Source: Roseibacillus persicicus (GTDB lineage: Bacteria > Verrucomicrobiota > Verrucomicrobiia > Verrucomicrobiales > Akkermansiaceae). From it: a stretch of 62,448 nt of DNA. Each line of letters starts with the position of its first letter. Position 1 is the stretch's first letter. The notes below the pieces were generated by a model. It was not told where the DNA came from. It saw only the letters and a program-made list of their open reading frames with translations, and searched no databases. The translations under genes and the position numbers were made by a program. Shown here one piece after another: positions 25,240 to 35,064 of the stretch. The stretch lies in the NCBI RefSeq assembly GCF_014651675.1, contig NZ_BMXI01000001.1:1-62448 (forward strand), in the 5' to 3' direction.

Positions 25240-28122
25240 ATGTTACGCCTTTCCCTCATCCTTGCAGCCCTCACGGCGGGCACCCAGATGTCGAACGCTC
25301 TCGTGATTCGACACGATACCCCGACGCTCAGCTACGAGAACTACGCCCGCGAATCCCAATTCAATGCCTCCACCGTCATCGTGCGGGCCACTGATGCGGA
25401 ATATGGCTTGGCGGGGGCCACTGCCATCGACAGCCGCTGGGGAGTACACGCGCGTCACACCCTACGGTCGGTAAGCAATCACTTGGAAGATGGCAACCAA
25501 GCCCGCCTGCGTGGCAGCAAATGGAACGGCTACAACAATCAAGGCATGGCCGCCACCAACGTTCTGCAGGTGATTCACTTCGACGACGATTTCACTCGCT
25601 TTGCCAATGCCATCGACATCGCTTTGGTGCAGGGAGGGGCAGCGTCCTCCACCCTGCGCGTGGCACCGCTTTACAACAGTTGGGATGAAGTGGGCAAAGT
25701 AGGTTCCGGGGCCAGCGCGGCGAACAACCGGCAGGATGGAAATGGAAACAGTCGCAAAACTGAAGCCCAGAACACCACAAACTCCGGCCGCTGGTATGAG
25801 ATCCGATGGGCCGGGAAGAACGACGTCAATCAGGTCAACACCCAGTCCTTGGGCTCTCCTGCCAACGCCCTTCTCAAGTGCGACCTCGATCACCCGACCG
25901 ACACTTCCAAAAGCGTCATGGGCGGCAACTTGGCCATCGACCTCGAGTATGGAAGCATGAACGGAGATAGCGGCTCCCCCATCTATTTGGAAAAAAACGG
26001 GCTGCATGGACAAGTCGCCGGAGTGCTCAGTGGTGGCTCGGGCAACGTCTATGGCTCGACCGTGGTCTATGTCCGCACGCGCCCCTATAAGACCTGGATC
26101 ACTGACACCATTCTCGCAAATCCCGACAACCGCTCCCTGATAATCGACAGTCTGGCGGACCAAGTCCTCGCAGTGGGCAGTGAACTCGCGTTGACCGCGA
26201 CCTCCGCCAGCACGGAGGGGCCGCTCACGCCCATTTACTCGTTCACCACCGCCCCCACCGGGGCCAGTATCGACTCCGCCACGGGTGCCATCAGCTGGGC
26301 TCCCCTTCCCACCCAATCCGCCGCGAGCCACGACTTTGTGGTCAAGGTTACCGAAGACGGCAGCTACGCCAATGCAAGCACCACCTCCTTTCAGGTGACG
26401 GTCACCGGCAGCAACCTCGTCGACTTCTGGAGTTGGTCCGCAGCACCTCCCAGCTGGGGTTCGCTCACGGTTTCGAGCGGGGCTCCCTATGGTCAAGCGA
26501 GCGCGGCTTTCCCTTATCTACAGGGTGACACTGGCAACACCCTTCATCAACAAATCACTGGCACTATCCCAGCGAATGCAAACGTGGTGATCACTTTCAA
26601 GGCCGCTGATTTCAATCAAACCTGGTCTCAGGGTGGCCCAATCGAATTCGGACTCCGCAGCGAAGCTCCCACGGCGGAAAACACGATGGAGCCCTTCCTC
26701 CACTCCGCCACCGCCGAGGTGCCGAATTACAATGGCGATGCCTTGGCCGACGGCTTGGGCAACACGGGCGGCAACGTCGACTACTCCCTCACCTTCTCAA
26801 CCGAAACCGAAATCGTGAACCCTTGGTTCGTGGTTCGAAAAAACGAAGACGGCGACCGCTTCGGCATCGATGATGTGGTCATCAGCTACTACTTCGACGA
26901 TGCCGACAGCGACGGACTTCCCGACCAGGAGGAAGAACTCCTTGGAACCAATCCCGACCTCGCCGATACCGATGGCGATGGATGTGACGATGGCTACGAG
27001 GTCGACGCCGGTCTCGATCCCCTTCTCGCCGACAGTGATGGTGACGGCTTTGGCGACCATTACGAAATCACGACCACCTTGTCCGATCCGCTCGACCCCA
27101 ACGATCCGGCATTGGAAAATCATCCCGGAATCGCAATCAACTTTGTCTCCGCCCAAGGCCCCGGTTCAAACCGACTAATGTCCCCCTTCGTCACCGCCGG
27201 GGTCGCCGAAGTCCAGCAACGCAATTGGAACCAGGCCGGCCCAGCCAACGGAGGCAATGGCGGTCTCGGACGGATTACGGCTCCGGTCGCGGGAACCCTC
27301 GTCGATAGCGAAGGGCTCACCACCGACGTTACTTTTTCCTTCACCGGCTCCAATACTTGGAGTGCTGCGAGCGAAGAGCTCACCCCCTACGGCCCCCTGA
27401 TGGCAGGCTATTTGGATTCCAATGCCAACAACGACGCCACCGTCACCCTGACCCAAATTCCCTATCCCCTCTATGAGGTCTATGTCTATGTGGGCTCCGA
27501 CAGAGACAACCGCACAGGCACCATCTCGGATGGCACCACGACCTACTCCCTCGCCACAGCCTCGGCCAGTCCCAATGAAGCGGGTAGCTTCGTTCAGACC
27601 GTCAATACCGGCACCGGAAACCCTCCTGCCAACTACGCGGTCTTTTCTAACAAAAGCTCCAGCTCCCTCACCCTGACCTACAGCAGAGGCAGTGGAAACG
27701 GCGGCATTCACGGCCTTCAGATCATACCCCTCGAGGTTCCCAATTCCTACGAAACCTGGGCGACGAACAATGGGCTGGACCCAAGTGCGGAGGATGGCCC
27801 TTACGCGGACTCCGATGGTGACGGCGAAGCGAATATTCTCGAGTTCGCACTCAACGCCAGCCCGCTGACGGGAGCCAGTCGCGTGGAGCTGACCCCAGTG
27901 AGGACCGAGTCCGAATTCTCCCTGCAATTTACTCAACTGAAAGCCGCAGACGATCTCACCATCACCGCCGAATGGTCTTCCGATCTGGAGAACTGGTCCG
28001 ACGAAGATGTCGTTCTCATCCCCGGCACCGAAGATGACACCACCCGCCAGATGGTGGCCCAAAAGCCCGTCGTCTCCGGAGAGACCGAAGGGTTCCTGCG
28101 GATTCGGGTAGTAGCCCCATGA
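25240..28122 (+). CDS. Secreted trypsin-like serine protease with Ig-like and thrombospondin-3-type repeats
   Basis: A 960-residue exported protein with signal peptide MLRLSLILAALTAGTQMSNA. Protease domain about 22-290: His73 in HARHT, Asp126 in AIDIAL and Ser244 in NGDSGSP form a chymotrypsin-type triad. An Ig-like (He_PIG) module follows (about 297-390), then a jelly-roll-like module (about 395-545). Calcium-binding TSP3-type Asp repeats come next (DSDGLPDQEEEL, DTDGDGCDDGYE, DSDGDGFGDHYE, about 550-605), a second beta module (about 620-830), and a tail with another DSDGDGEANILEF turn and a beta domain. First gene of a three-gene operon: its stop overlaps the next start (ATGA). Targets are unknown. 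Confidence 0.88.
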   Translation: MLRLSLILAALTAGTQMSNALVIRHDTPTLSYENYARESQFNASTVIVRATDAEYGLAGATAIDSRWGVHARHTLRSVSNHLEDGNQARLRGSKWNGYNNQGMAATNVLQVIHFDDDFTRFANAIDIALVQGGAASSTLRVAPLYNSWDEVGKVGSGASAANNRQDGNGNSRKTEAQNTTNSGRWYEIRWAGKNDVNQVNTQSLGSPANALLKCDLDHPTDTSKSVMGGNLAIDLEYGSMNGDSGSPIYLEKNGLHGQVAGVLSGGSGNVYGSTVVYVRTRPYKTWITDTILANPDNRSLIIDSLADQVLAVGSELALTATSASTEGPLTPIYSFTTAPTGASIDSATGAISWAPLPTQSAASHDFVVKVTEDGSYANASTTSFQVTVTGSNLVDFWSWSAAPPSWGSLTVSSGAPYGQASAAFPYLQGDTGNTLHQQITGTIPANANVVITFKAADFNQTWSQGGPIEFGLRSEAPTAENTMEPFLHSATAEVPNYNGDALADGLGNTGGNVDYSLTFSTETEIVNPWFVVRKNEDGDRFGIDDVVISYYFDDADSDGLPDQEEELLGTNPDLADTDGDGCDDGYEVDAGLDPLLADSDGDGFGDHYEITTTLSDPLDPNDPALENHPGIAINFVSAQGPGSNRLMSPFVTAGVAEVQQRNWNQAGPANGGNGGLGRITAPVAGTLVDSEGLTTDVTFSFTGSNTWSAASEELTPYGPLMAGYLDSNANNDATVTLTQIPYPLYEVYVYVGSDRDNRTGTISDGTTTYSLATASASPNEAGSFVQTVNTGTGNPPANYAVFSNKSSSSLTLTYSRGSGNGGIHGLQIIPLEVPNSYETWATNNGLDPSAEDGPYADSDGDGEANILEFALNASPLTGASRVELTPVRTESEFSLQFTQLKAADDLTITAEWSSDLENWSDEDVVLIPGTEDDTTRQMVAQKPVVSGETEGFLRIRVVAP

Positions 28123-29291
28123 AAAAACGCACGCTCATTGCCACAGCCTGGCTAACAGGTCTTGTCATCGCCTTCGAATTGGGTCGCGGCCTTCCGTTCG
28201 CGATCTCGGAGGAGACTCAATCCCTCTCCACAAAAAGCACTCCACCTGCCAATCGCGACCGCTCAACAAGCCCGGGACTCCAAGCCACGCGCTCGTTTGC
28301 AGAGTCTCTCCAAGCCTTGCAAAAATCGGAAGATTTTCAGGCCCTCTTCGGAGTGCTGCAGCCTTCGTTTGAAAATCCGGAAACGCATGACTCCCTGCTC
28401 CTTCTCGCCGATGAGTGGTCCGCCCGGCATCCGGAGGCAGCGAGTGAATGGCTTCACAAACAGGCTTTCGACGACCCGCGCAACCCCTTCCTCTTCGCCG
28501 CTCTCAGCCAATGGGCAGCCGCCGACGGGGATGCCGCTTTGAAGTGGCTGGTAGCAAACTATCCGAAAGCCTCTTCCACTCGGGACTACCTCTTTGCCTC
28601 CTTCATCCGAGGAGTTGCGCAGAAGGCCCCTGAACGAGCTTGGGCGATATTGAACAGTCTGCCTGCAGGGCCCGAACGCTCTGGCTCACTTGACTTTGTG
28701 CTCAACGGCTGGCTCAGCCAAGGCCTCCCGACCGCCCTTGGAAAACTTGAAAATCTGCCAGCGACGGATTCCCCCTTACAAATCGAAGCTACCCAAAATC
28801 TCCTCGCCAACTTGCCTCTTGCCGAACTGGCAGAAGCTCGCGAATGGGCAGCTCGGCTTTCTAACGACGAACAAAGAAAGTCCGCTCAAGTCGCCATCGC
28901 CGCCAACTGGGCTCAGCACAATCAAGGGGCGGCCTTGGAGTGGGCGGGCGAACTCTCAGACGAAATCCGCCCCCGGGCCTTGGCCGAGGTCGCGACCCGC
29001 TGGGCACGCGACTCTCCCAACGAGGCAGCCGACTGGCTGAAGCAGACCGGACCTGCCAGCGAACGGGATCTATCCAATCGCGCCATCAGTTGGAGTCTCG
29101 TCGGACTCGATCCCGAGGCAGCCTTCACCCAAATCGCCAGCATCACCAACCCCCTCTTGCGCGACGAAACCTTTGAGCAAGTCGGCCGTCTCTGGATGAG
29201 CAGTGCTCCTCAACAAGCTTATCAATATCTCCAGAACGAGAACCCCTTGCCCTCCGAGGTGAGAGAACTTCTTTTGCAAAGCTACCGATGA
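28119..29291 (+). CDS. Membrane-anchored 'WA'-repeat helical protein (first paralogue)
   Basis: A 390-residue protein coupled to the protease gene by ATGA. One N-terminal transmembrane anchor (TLIATAWLTGLVIAFELG). From about residue 75 the rest is tandem helical repeats of about 33-37 residues built around a Trp-Ala core: ALSQWAAADGDAALKWL, IAANWAQHNQGAALEWAGEL, VATRWARDSPNEAADWL. Such repeats are frequent in Verrucomicrobiota and have no assigned function; they should form a superhelix for protein binding. With the anchor inside the membrane and repeats in the periplasm, it may hold or regulate the protease (inference). Codon use matches the neighbours. Confidence 0.7.
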   Translation: MKKRTLIATAWLTGLVIAFELGRGLPFAISEETQSLSTKSTPPANRDRSTSPGLQATRSFAESLQALQKSEDFQALFGVLQPSFENPETHDSLLLLADEWSARHPEAASEWLHKQAFDDPRNPFLFAALSQWAAADGDAALKWLVANYPKASSTRDYLFASFIRGVAQKAPERAWAILNSLPAGPERSGSLDFVLNGWLSQGLPTALGKLENLPATDSPLQIEATQNLLANLPLAELAEAREWAARLSNDEQRKSAQVAIAANWAQHNQGAALEWAGELSDEIRPRALAEVATRWARDSPNEAADWLKQTGPASERDLSNRAISWSLVGLDPEAAFTQIASITNPLLRDETFEQVGRLWMSSAPQQAYQYLQNENPLPSEVRELLLQSYR

Positions 29292-30445
29292 ACACCCCCA
29301 GCCTCAGCCCCCCCATTCTCTCCGGAGTGGCTTTGGCCAGTCTGGTCGCAGCCTACTTCCTGGGCACTGCTTTTTCTAACAAGTCGCCCTCGAAGGCTGG
29401 AGCACCTGCGCAAGAACAACTCTCAGCACGCCCCACCTCTTCGCTCAATCGCAGTGTCTTTCGCACAGAGCGTAACCAGACGATCGCCGACCGAGTGTTA
29501 GCAACCATTGCCAAACTGGAAAGGCTCCGAACCCCTGCCGAATTTCGCCAGGCCTTGGGCGAGATTCTGAGCTACGCCGATAAGACCGAAAAAGAACGGC
29601 TCGTCTCGCTGCTCTTCGCTTCTTGGCTGGATCGGGATCCCGAGGCCGCCTTTGCGGAGGCGCGACGGGTAGAGTTCCTCCGCTACCACGCTGGGCGCAC
29701 GAGTCGCAGCTTTTCACAGTGGGCGGAAACCAACCCGATCGCGGCCGCCAGTCTTCTCGAGCAAACCCTCGATGGCCGCCAATTGACCACCGACCCGCGC
29801 CCTCCCTATCTCGATGGAGTCGATCCGCCGGAGTTTCTTCTTTCTCTCGTCAACGGTCTCGCGCAAACCGATCCCCGCCTCGCCGCCGACACCTTGGCTG
29901 CCGCTCAATCGAGTCCCATACAAGTCCATGCCCTCGAAGTGCTCATGCAGACTTGGTTTCCCGCGGACAGTGAGGAAGTCTTTGCTTGGACATCCTCGCT
30001 TTCCAATCCGGAAGTCCGCTCGCAAAGCCTTGCCATCGTCGCAACCAAGGCGGGACAACTCGACGACCCATCCGCGGGGCTAAGCTGGGCGCAGAACCTG
30101 AAGGATTCCGGAGAACAAACCCTCGCGCTGGGAAACCTCGTCAGCCAATGGAGCCAGCGCTATTCGCAAGACGCTTTCAACTGGATCGCAGCGCTGTCAG
30201 ACAGCAACTTGAAGTTCCAGCTCATGCCTCCGGCGCTCCGACAGCTCACCCTCATCAATCCCGGAGCGGCGGCAGACTGGCTCAATCAATACGAGGCCTC
30301 CCCGCAGATGGATGCCAGCATCGCAGCCTATGTGAAGTCGATTCAAACCGTGAATCCCGAGGCCGCCAGAGGGAGCGCCAGCGCCATCACCGACCCCCAT
30401 TTGCGAGAGCAAATTCTGCAGGAACTCGCGCAAGCCGCACCTTAG
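29288..30445 (+). CDS. Membrane-anchored 'WA'-repeat helical protein (second paralogue)
   Basis: A 385-residue protein, again ATGA-coupled. The N-terminal helix (ILSGVALASLVAAYFLG) is followed by a Ser/Pro-rich linker and repeats with the same core as the preceding gene: FASWLDRDPEAAFAEA, FSQWAETNPIAAASLLE, LVSQWSQRYSQDAFNWI, AADWLNQYEASPQMD. Overall order, anchor and length match its neighbour, so the two arose by tandem duplication, now much diverged. Last gene of the operon; cobA-hemD starts 50 bases later. Confidence 0.7.
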   Translation: MNTPSLSPPILSGVALASLVAAYFLGTAFSNKSPSKAGAPAQEQLSARPTSSLNRSVFRTERNQTIADRVLATIAKLERLRTPAEFRQALGEILSYADKTEKERLVSLLFASWLDRDPEAAFAEARRVEFLRYHAGRTSRSFSQWAETNPIAAASLLEQTLDGRQLTTDPRPPYLDGVDPPEFLLSLVNGLAQTDPRLAADTLAAAQSSPIQVHALEVLMQTWFPADSEEVFAWTSSLSNPEVRSQSLAIVATKAGQLDDPSAGLSWAQNLKDSGEQTLALGNLVSQWSQRYSQDAFNWIAALSDSNLKFQLMPPALRQLTLINPGAAADWLNQYEASPQMDASIAAYVKSIQTVNPEAARGSASAITDPHLREQILQELAQAAP

Positions 30446-30494
30446 ACCGTTTCTGTTGAAACCTCGGCGCTTCTGTGCCAGCGTCCGCCCTCAC

Positions 30495-31997
30495 ATGAAA
30501 GGAATTTGCTATCTCGTCGGTGCCGGCCCCGGTGACATCGGACTCACCACCATCAAGGCCAAGGAATGCATCGAGACCTGTGATGTCCTCGTTTACGACG
30601 CGCTCAGCAGCCCCGAACTTCTCAACTGGACCAAACCCGGGTGCGAAAAAATCTTTGCGGGCAAGCGCGCCAAAGACCACGCCATTCCCCAAGAGGGCAT
30701 CAACGCCCTCATCGTGGAAAAATCCCTCGAAGGAAAGTCCGTCTGCCGGCTCAAGGGCGGCGACCCGATGATCTTTGGACGGGGCGGTGAAGAAGCGGCT
30801 GAACTCGCGGCAGCGGGAGTTCCTTTCGAGATCGTGCCCGGTATTTCCTCCACAATCGGCGGACCAGCCTACGCCGGCATCCCAGTCACCCACCGCGCCC
30901 ACAATACCCAGCTCACTATCTTTACCGGTCACGAAGACCCCACCAAGGAGGAGTCTTCCTTCGACTACGAACAACTGGCCAAGGCCCCCGGCACCAAGGT
31001 CTTCGTCATGGGGGTCTCCCGCCTGCGCGAAATCACCGCCAAGTTTATCGAACATGGCGCTGAACCTAATACGCCCATCGCCCTCACCCGTTGGGCCACC
31101 ACCGGCCAGCACCGCACCATCACCGGCACCCTCGCCGATATCGCCGACACCGCCGAGCGGGAAAACTTCAAGTCCCCCGCGGTCGCCGTAATCGGCACCG
31201 TGGTCAATGAGCGGGAAAAGATCAACTGGTTCGAGAGCAAACCCCTCTTTGGCAAGCGCGTGGTAGTGACCCGCACTCGCGAACAGGCCGGCAAGCTCTC
31301 CAAGCAGCTCAGCGCTCTGGGCGCCGACGTGGTCGAGCTCCCCACCATCCGAATCGAAAATCCCGACGATACCCGCGGCTTCGCGGAATCGGTGCGCGAT
31401 GCCCACACCTACGACTGGTTGGTCTTCACCAGCCCGAACGGAGTGGAACGCTTTTTCGAGGGCTTTTACTCCATCTATAAGGACGCCCGCAGTCTGGGTG
31501 GCCCCAAAATCGCGGCCATCGGACCTGCCACCGTGGCGAAAATCAACGAGTATCGCTTCACCGTCGACCTGGTGCCTGAACAGCACGTCGCGGAAGGACT
31601 TTTGGACGCATTCAAGGACCAGTTCATCGACAGCCAAACCATGCTCTGGGTCAAAGCCGACGAGACCCGCATGGTCATTGCCGACGGCCTCAATGCCCTC
31701 AACGCCATCGTCGACATCTGCGTCGCCTACAAGACCGTCCCCGAAACCGAGGACCCCACCGGAGCACGCGCTTTGTTAGAAAAAGAAGGAGCCGACTACA
31801 TCACCTTCACCAGTGGCAGCACGGCGGAACACTTCTTTGCCATGGGCATCGACCTCCCCGAACGCTGCCGCCTCGCCTCCATTGGCCCGGTCACCAGCAA
31901 GACCTTGATGAAGCTGAATCATCCTCCCCATGTCGAGGCCAAGAGCTACGACATTCCGGGCTTGATTGGAGCCATCCTGGAAGATGTCGCAGGGTGA
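30495..31997 (+). CDS. cobA-hemD: Uroporphyrinogen-III C-methyltransferase / uroporphyrinogen-III synthase fusion
   Basis: A 500-residue bifunctional enzyme from ATG 30495 (MKGICYLVGAG). The N-terminal SUMT domain (1-240) has YLVGAGPGDIGLTTIKA, GGDPMIFGRGGEE (about 85-97) and PVTHRAHN. The C-terminal HemD domain (about 255-495) has VVVTRTREQAGKLSKQL, DWLVFTSPNGVERFF and IAAIGPATVAKI, plus the late motif ITFTSGSTAEHFF. Together they close hydroxymethylbilane to uroporphyrinogen III and methylate it to precorrin-2, for siroheme or cobalamin. The fusion is common in several phyla. No other hem gene is adjacent. Confidence 0.96.
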   Translation: MKGICYLVGAGPGDIGLTTIKAKECIETCDVLVYDALSSPELLNWTKPGCEKIFAGKRAKDHAIPQEGINALIVEKSLEGKSVCRLKGGDPMIFGRGGEEAAELAAAGVPFEIVPGISSTIGGPAYAGIPVTHRAHNTQLTIFTGHEDPTKEESSFDYEQLAKAPGTKVFVMGVSRLREITAKFIEHGAEPNTPIALTRWATTGQHRTITGTLADIADTAERENFKSPAVAVIGTVVNEREKINWFESKPLFGKRVVVTRTREQAGKLSKQLSALGADVVELPTIRIENPDDTRGFAESVRDAHTYDWLVFTSPNGVERFFEGFYSIYKDARSLGGPKIAAIGPATVAKINEYRFTVDLVPEQHVAEGLLDAFKDQFIDSQTMLWVKADETRMVIADGLNALNAIVDICVAYKTVPETEDPTGARALLEKEGADYITFTSGSTAEHFFAMGIDLPERCRLASIGPVTSKTLMKLNHPPHVEAKSYDIPGLIGAILEDVAG

Positions 31998-32100
31998 AGA
32001 GCCGCTCTTTTCCGCATCTCGACGAAGCGGAAGCTGACCGAATCCTCCCTTATCGAAAGCAATTCCGTCCCTTAGCCTCGCTGCTAGCAACAACAGCCAC

Positions 32101-34428
32101 ATGGCGAAAAAGAAAACCAACAGACGGCGGCCCGCAAAGAAGGCCAAGCAGAAGAAAGCCCCCCGCAGGGTCGGGTTCTTTGGCTGGCTTCTTTTTTGGC
32201 CCTATCACCTCGTCGCCCTGATCGTAAAAGGCTGGCCTACAATCTTCCGCATCCCGGCCAAATTGGCCGCTGCTGGAGCTGCCGCTGGGTTCTTCGCCTT
32301 TCTCGGGATGGCAGTCTTTTACGGCATTCGGGCCATGCCCTACGACCTTACCGAAGTCCGCGAGATGCCCGAACGCACCACGGTGCTGGATCGAACGGGA
32401 AAAGAAATTGCGCGCCTTCATGGCGAAAACCGCAAGATTGTCCCCCTCTCCCAAATCGCGCCTGAATTCGAAGATGCCCTCCTTGCTCGCGAAGACAGCA
32501 GATTTCGCCGACACCTTGGCGTCGACCCGATGGGAATCGCGCGCTCAATTATCCAGAACGTCAAGCGTCGCAGCCTCGCCCAAGGAAGCTCGACCTTAAC
32601 GATGCAGTTGGCCCGCAACACCTTCAATTTGCAAAACCCGACCCTCATCAAGATGAAGGCTCCCGGGCCTCTCATTGAGCTTGATCGAAAATTCCTCGAG
32701 ATCGCGGTCACCTTCCGTATTGAGAAAAAGTATTCCAAAGACGAGATCCTCGAGGCCTATGTGAACCGCATTTTCTGGGGTCATTCCTATCGCGGCATCG
32801 AGTCCGCCTCGCAAAACTATTTCGGAAAGTCCGCAGCTGAGCTGACGCTCTCCGAGTCCGCCATGCTCGCGGGCATTATCCGCGGGCCCAATGCCTTCAC
32901 CCCCCACCGTTATCCCGAGCGTGCCAAACGCGAACGCGACACCACCTTGGATTCCATGGTGCGGGAGAAATTCCTCGCTCCAGAGGAAGCGGAGAAAGCC
33001 AAAAAAGAGCCTCTCCTGATTAAGGAAACCGCCGCCGTGAAGAGCGGTTGGTCGCTCAATATCATCGAGCGCGAATTGAACGAGATTCTCGCCCGCAAAA
33101 GCATCAAGCAAGGAGGCCTCACGGTCACCACCACCTTGGACAACACGCTTCAAACCGTGGCTGAGGATGCGGTGGAAAATCAATTGCGGAGCATCGAGTC
33201 CCGCTCGGGTTACCGTCATCCCACCCGCGCCGCCTGGCAGCGGAATCCGACCTCCACCCCCAATTATTTGCAAGCCGCAGTCGTGATGCTCGATACCCAG
33301 ACTGGCGCGGTGCGAACTATCATTGGAGGCCGCGATGTTTCGGAATCAGCCTATGACCGGGCCCAGTGGTCGAATCGATCCGCGGGCTCACTCTTCAAGC
33401 CCTTTGTCTATCTGGCGGCTTATGAAAAAGGGATGCTGCCCGAAACCTGGGTCGCCGATACCCCGATGCGCAGTGGAGAAGTCGAAGGCGCCCCCGCCGG
33501 ATGGCCCGCAAACTCCGATGGCAAGTATTACGATAATTTGCGCACCAGCGACGGACTCATCCTGTCACGCAATGCTTCCACCGTGCGGGTCGGGAGCTTT
33601 GCGGGAATGGATGAGGTCATTGATGTCGCCAAGGCGGCCGGACTGCTCCGCAAGCCCGTGCGGGATGCCACACTCTACTTGGGAAATTCGCCCGCCTCAC
33701 CTTGGGAAATCGCGGCGGCCTACACCACTTTTCCGAATAAGGGAGCTCGCGTGATTCCCTATCTGATAGACAAGATCGAGAACTCCGAGGGTCAAGTTCT
33801 CTACCAATCCAGCCCCTTGAAAGCCGTGGTCTCGCGGCCCGAGACAGCGGGACTGGTCAACAATCTCTTGCGCGAGGTCACGGCCAGCGGAACCGCCCGC
33901 TCCCTGCGCAGCGTGCACGGCTACTCCCTTCCTGCTGCGGGAAAGACTGGCACAACCAACGATTATCACGACGCCTGGTATGCGGGCTACACCAGTTCCC
34001 TAACCGCTTGCGTCTGGGTGGGGCTGGATACCCCCGCCACCATCGTGGACGGCGGTTATGGCGGCTCTCTCGCCCTGCCCATCTGGGCCAACATTTACCG
34101 AAAGGCCTCCTCACTGCGCGATCCCGATGGACGGGCCCGGTATCCCGCCGGCGACCTGGATCCTCACCTCACCTACGAGAACGCCCGCCTCTGCCGCCAT
34201 TCGGCCAAACGGGTGACCCCGGGCTGTGAAGCGGCCGGCACGGCCTATCAAGACAAAGTACCCAAAGCGCTCCTCCCCCCCGCCAACGATTACTGCACCA
34301 TCCACCCCCTCCGAGCCCTTCGGGCCCCCCAATCGGAAGCGCCGGTGCTTGTTCGCCCCAATACCCAGCCCCAGCGAGCTCTTCCTGTTCCAGAAGACAG
34401 GCCAATGCGAGCCTTGCCAATTGAGTAA
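32101..34428 (+). CDS. Class A penicillin-binding protein (transglycosylase/transpeptidase, PBP1A-like)
   Basis: A 775-residue bifunctional peptidoglycan synthase. The cytoplasmic N-terminus is very basic (first 24 residues), and a membrane helix lies at about 54-76. Glycosyltransferase domain: DALLAREDSRF (catalytic Glu131), RRSLAQGSSTLTMQLARN and ILEAYVNRIFWGHSYRG. Transpeptidase domain: SLFK with Ser430, SRN (about 495) and KTGT (about 633). The C-terminal 100 residues are Pro/Ala-rich and poorly conserved. It polymerises and cross-links glycan strands in the inner membrane. Read as monocistronic, convergent with the methyltransferase gene. Confidence 0.95.
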   Translation: MAKKKTNRRRPAKKAKQKKAPRRVGFFGWLLFWPYHLVALIVKGWPTIFRIPAKLAAAGAAAGFFAFLGMAVFYGIRAMPYDLTEVREMPERTTVLDRTGKEIARLHGENRKIVPLSQIAPEFEDALLAREDSRFRRHLGVDPMGIARSIIQNVKRRSLAQGSSTLTMQLARNTFNLQNPTLIKMKAPGPLIELDRKFLEIAVTFRIEKKYSKDEILEAYVNRIFWGHSYRGIESASQNYFGKSAAELTLSESAMLAGIIRGPNAFTPHRYPERAKRERDTTLDSMVREKFLAPEEAEKAKKEPLLIKETAAVKSGWSLNIIERELNEILARKSIKQGGLTVTTTLDNTLQTVAEDAVENQLRSIESRSGYRHPTRAAWQRNPTSTPNYLQAAVVMLDTQTGAVRTIIGGRDVSESAYDRAQWSNRSAGSLFKPFVYLAAYEKGMLPETWVADTPMRSGEVEGAPAGWPANSDGKYYDNLRTSDGLILSRNASTVRVGSFAGMDEVIDVAKAAGLLRKPVRDATLYLGNSPASPWEIAAAYTTFPNKGARVIPYLIDKIENSEGQVLYQSSPLKAVVSRPETAGLVNNLLREVTASGTARSLRSVHGYSLPAAGKTGTTNDYHDAWYAGYTSSLTACVWVGLDTPATIVDGGYGGSLALPIWANIYRKASSLRDPDGRARYPAGDLDPHLTYENARLCRHSAKRVTPGCEAAGTAYQDKVPKALLPPANDYCTIHPLRALRAPQSEAPVLVRPNTQPQRALPVPEDRPMRALPIE

Positions 34429-34446
34429 AGCCGGCGAGCGAGCCGT

Positions 34447-35040
34447 CTAGGTCACGTCCCCCGATTTCGCCCGTCTGCGCAGGACTCGAATCATTTCACG
34501 GCCTTCGCGCCCGGGATAAGCCAGCTCGGGAAGCCACTCTTCCACCAGCTCAAAGTTCTCTCCAAACAACCCGTCGAGCTCCTCCAAAGTGCAACCATGC
34601 GGCGGACCTCCTTCATGGTCGGGATTGAGGAAAAAAATGGCGACCAGATGGCCTCCGGGTGACAGCCACTTCGCTGCGGACTCCACGTAGCGCTGACGTT
34701 GGGAAGGATCAATCGCGCAGAAACAAGTGTGCTCGAAGATCGCGCTCACAGAATCACCCCGGGGCTCGAAAAAATCTCCTAGCGCAAAGCGGGGATTCGC
34801 CCCCTCAGTCCGGGCCCTCGCGCCTTCAACCGCCAATTCCGCAACGTCCAGTCCCTCCACGACCACCCCTTGGGCGGCAATATAGCGGGCATCATGGCCA
34901 AATCCACAACCGGGCACCAGCACCGGTCCTTCCCCCCAAACCGCGACGCCCAACTTGGCTGAAATTTCTTCCAGCGGCGGTGCATGCGTCCCTTTTTCCC
35001 ATGGGGTCTCCCCTTCCAAATATCGTTCGTTCCAGTCCAT
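34447..35040 (-). CDS. TPMT-family SAM-dependent methyltransferase
   Basis: A 197-residue cytoplasmic protein. WNERYLEGETPWEKG (about 3-17) is the thiopurine-methyltransferase-type N-terminus, VLVPGCGFGHDARYIA (about 40-55) the SAM motif I, VVEGLDVAELAV motif II and FEHTCFCAIDP (about 103-113) the TPMT signature. Family members methylate thiol, selenide or halide groups. The substrate here is unknown. It is downstream of the TPM pair on the same strand, with a 24-base gap. Confidence 0.9.
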   Translation of the reverse strand: MDWNERYLEGETPWEKGTHAPPLEEISAKLGVAVWGEGPVLVPGCGFGHDARYIAAQGVVVEGLDVAELAVEGARARTEGANPRFALGDFFEPRGDSVSAIFEHTCFCAIDPSQRQRYVESAAKWLSPGGHLVAIFFLNPDHEGGPPHGCTLEELDGLFGENFELVEEWLPELAYPGREGREMIRVLRRRAKSGDVT

Positions 35041-35064
35041 TCCGTTGATGTTGGACCAAGACTA

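Noticed and set aside
25462-26496. A 344-residue minus-strand frame opposite the protease
   Set aside because: Gly/Val/Arg-rich shadow of the protease gene.
30387-31637. A 416-residue minus-strand frame opposite cobA-hemD
   Set aside because: Antisense shadow of a well-identified enzyme; composition is typical of reversed GC-rich coding DNA.
34481-34500. GACTCGAATC resembling a tRNA T-loop
   Set aside because: Lies inside the TPMT-type methyltransferase gene, with no acceptor or anticodon stems around it. No tRNA seen elsewhere.
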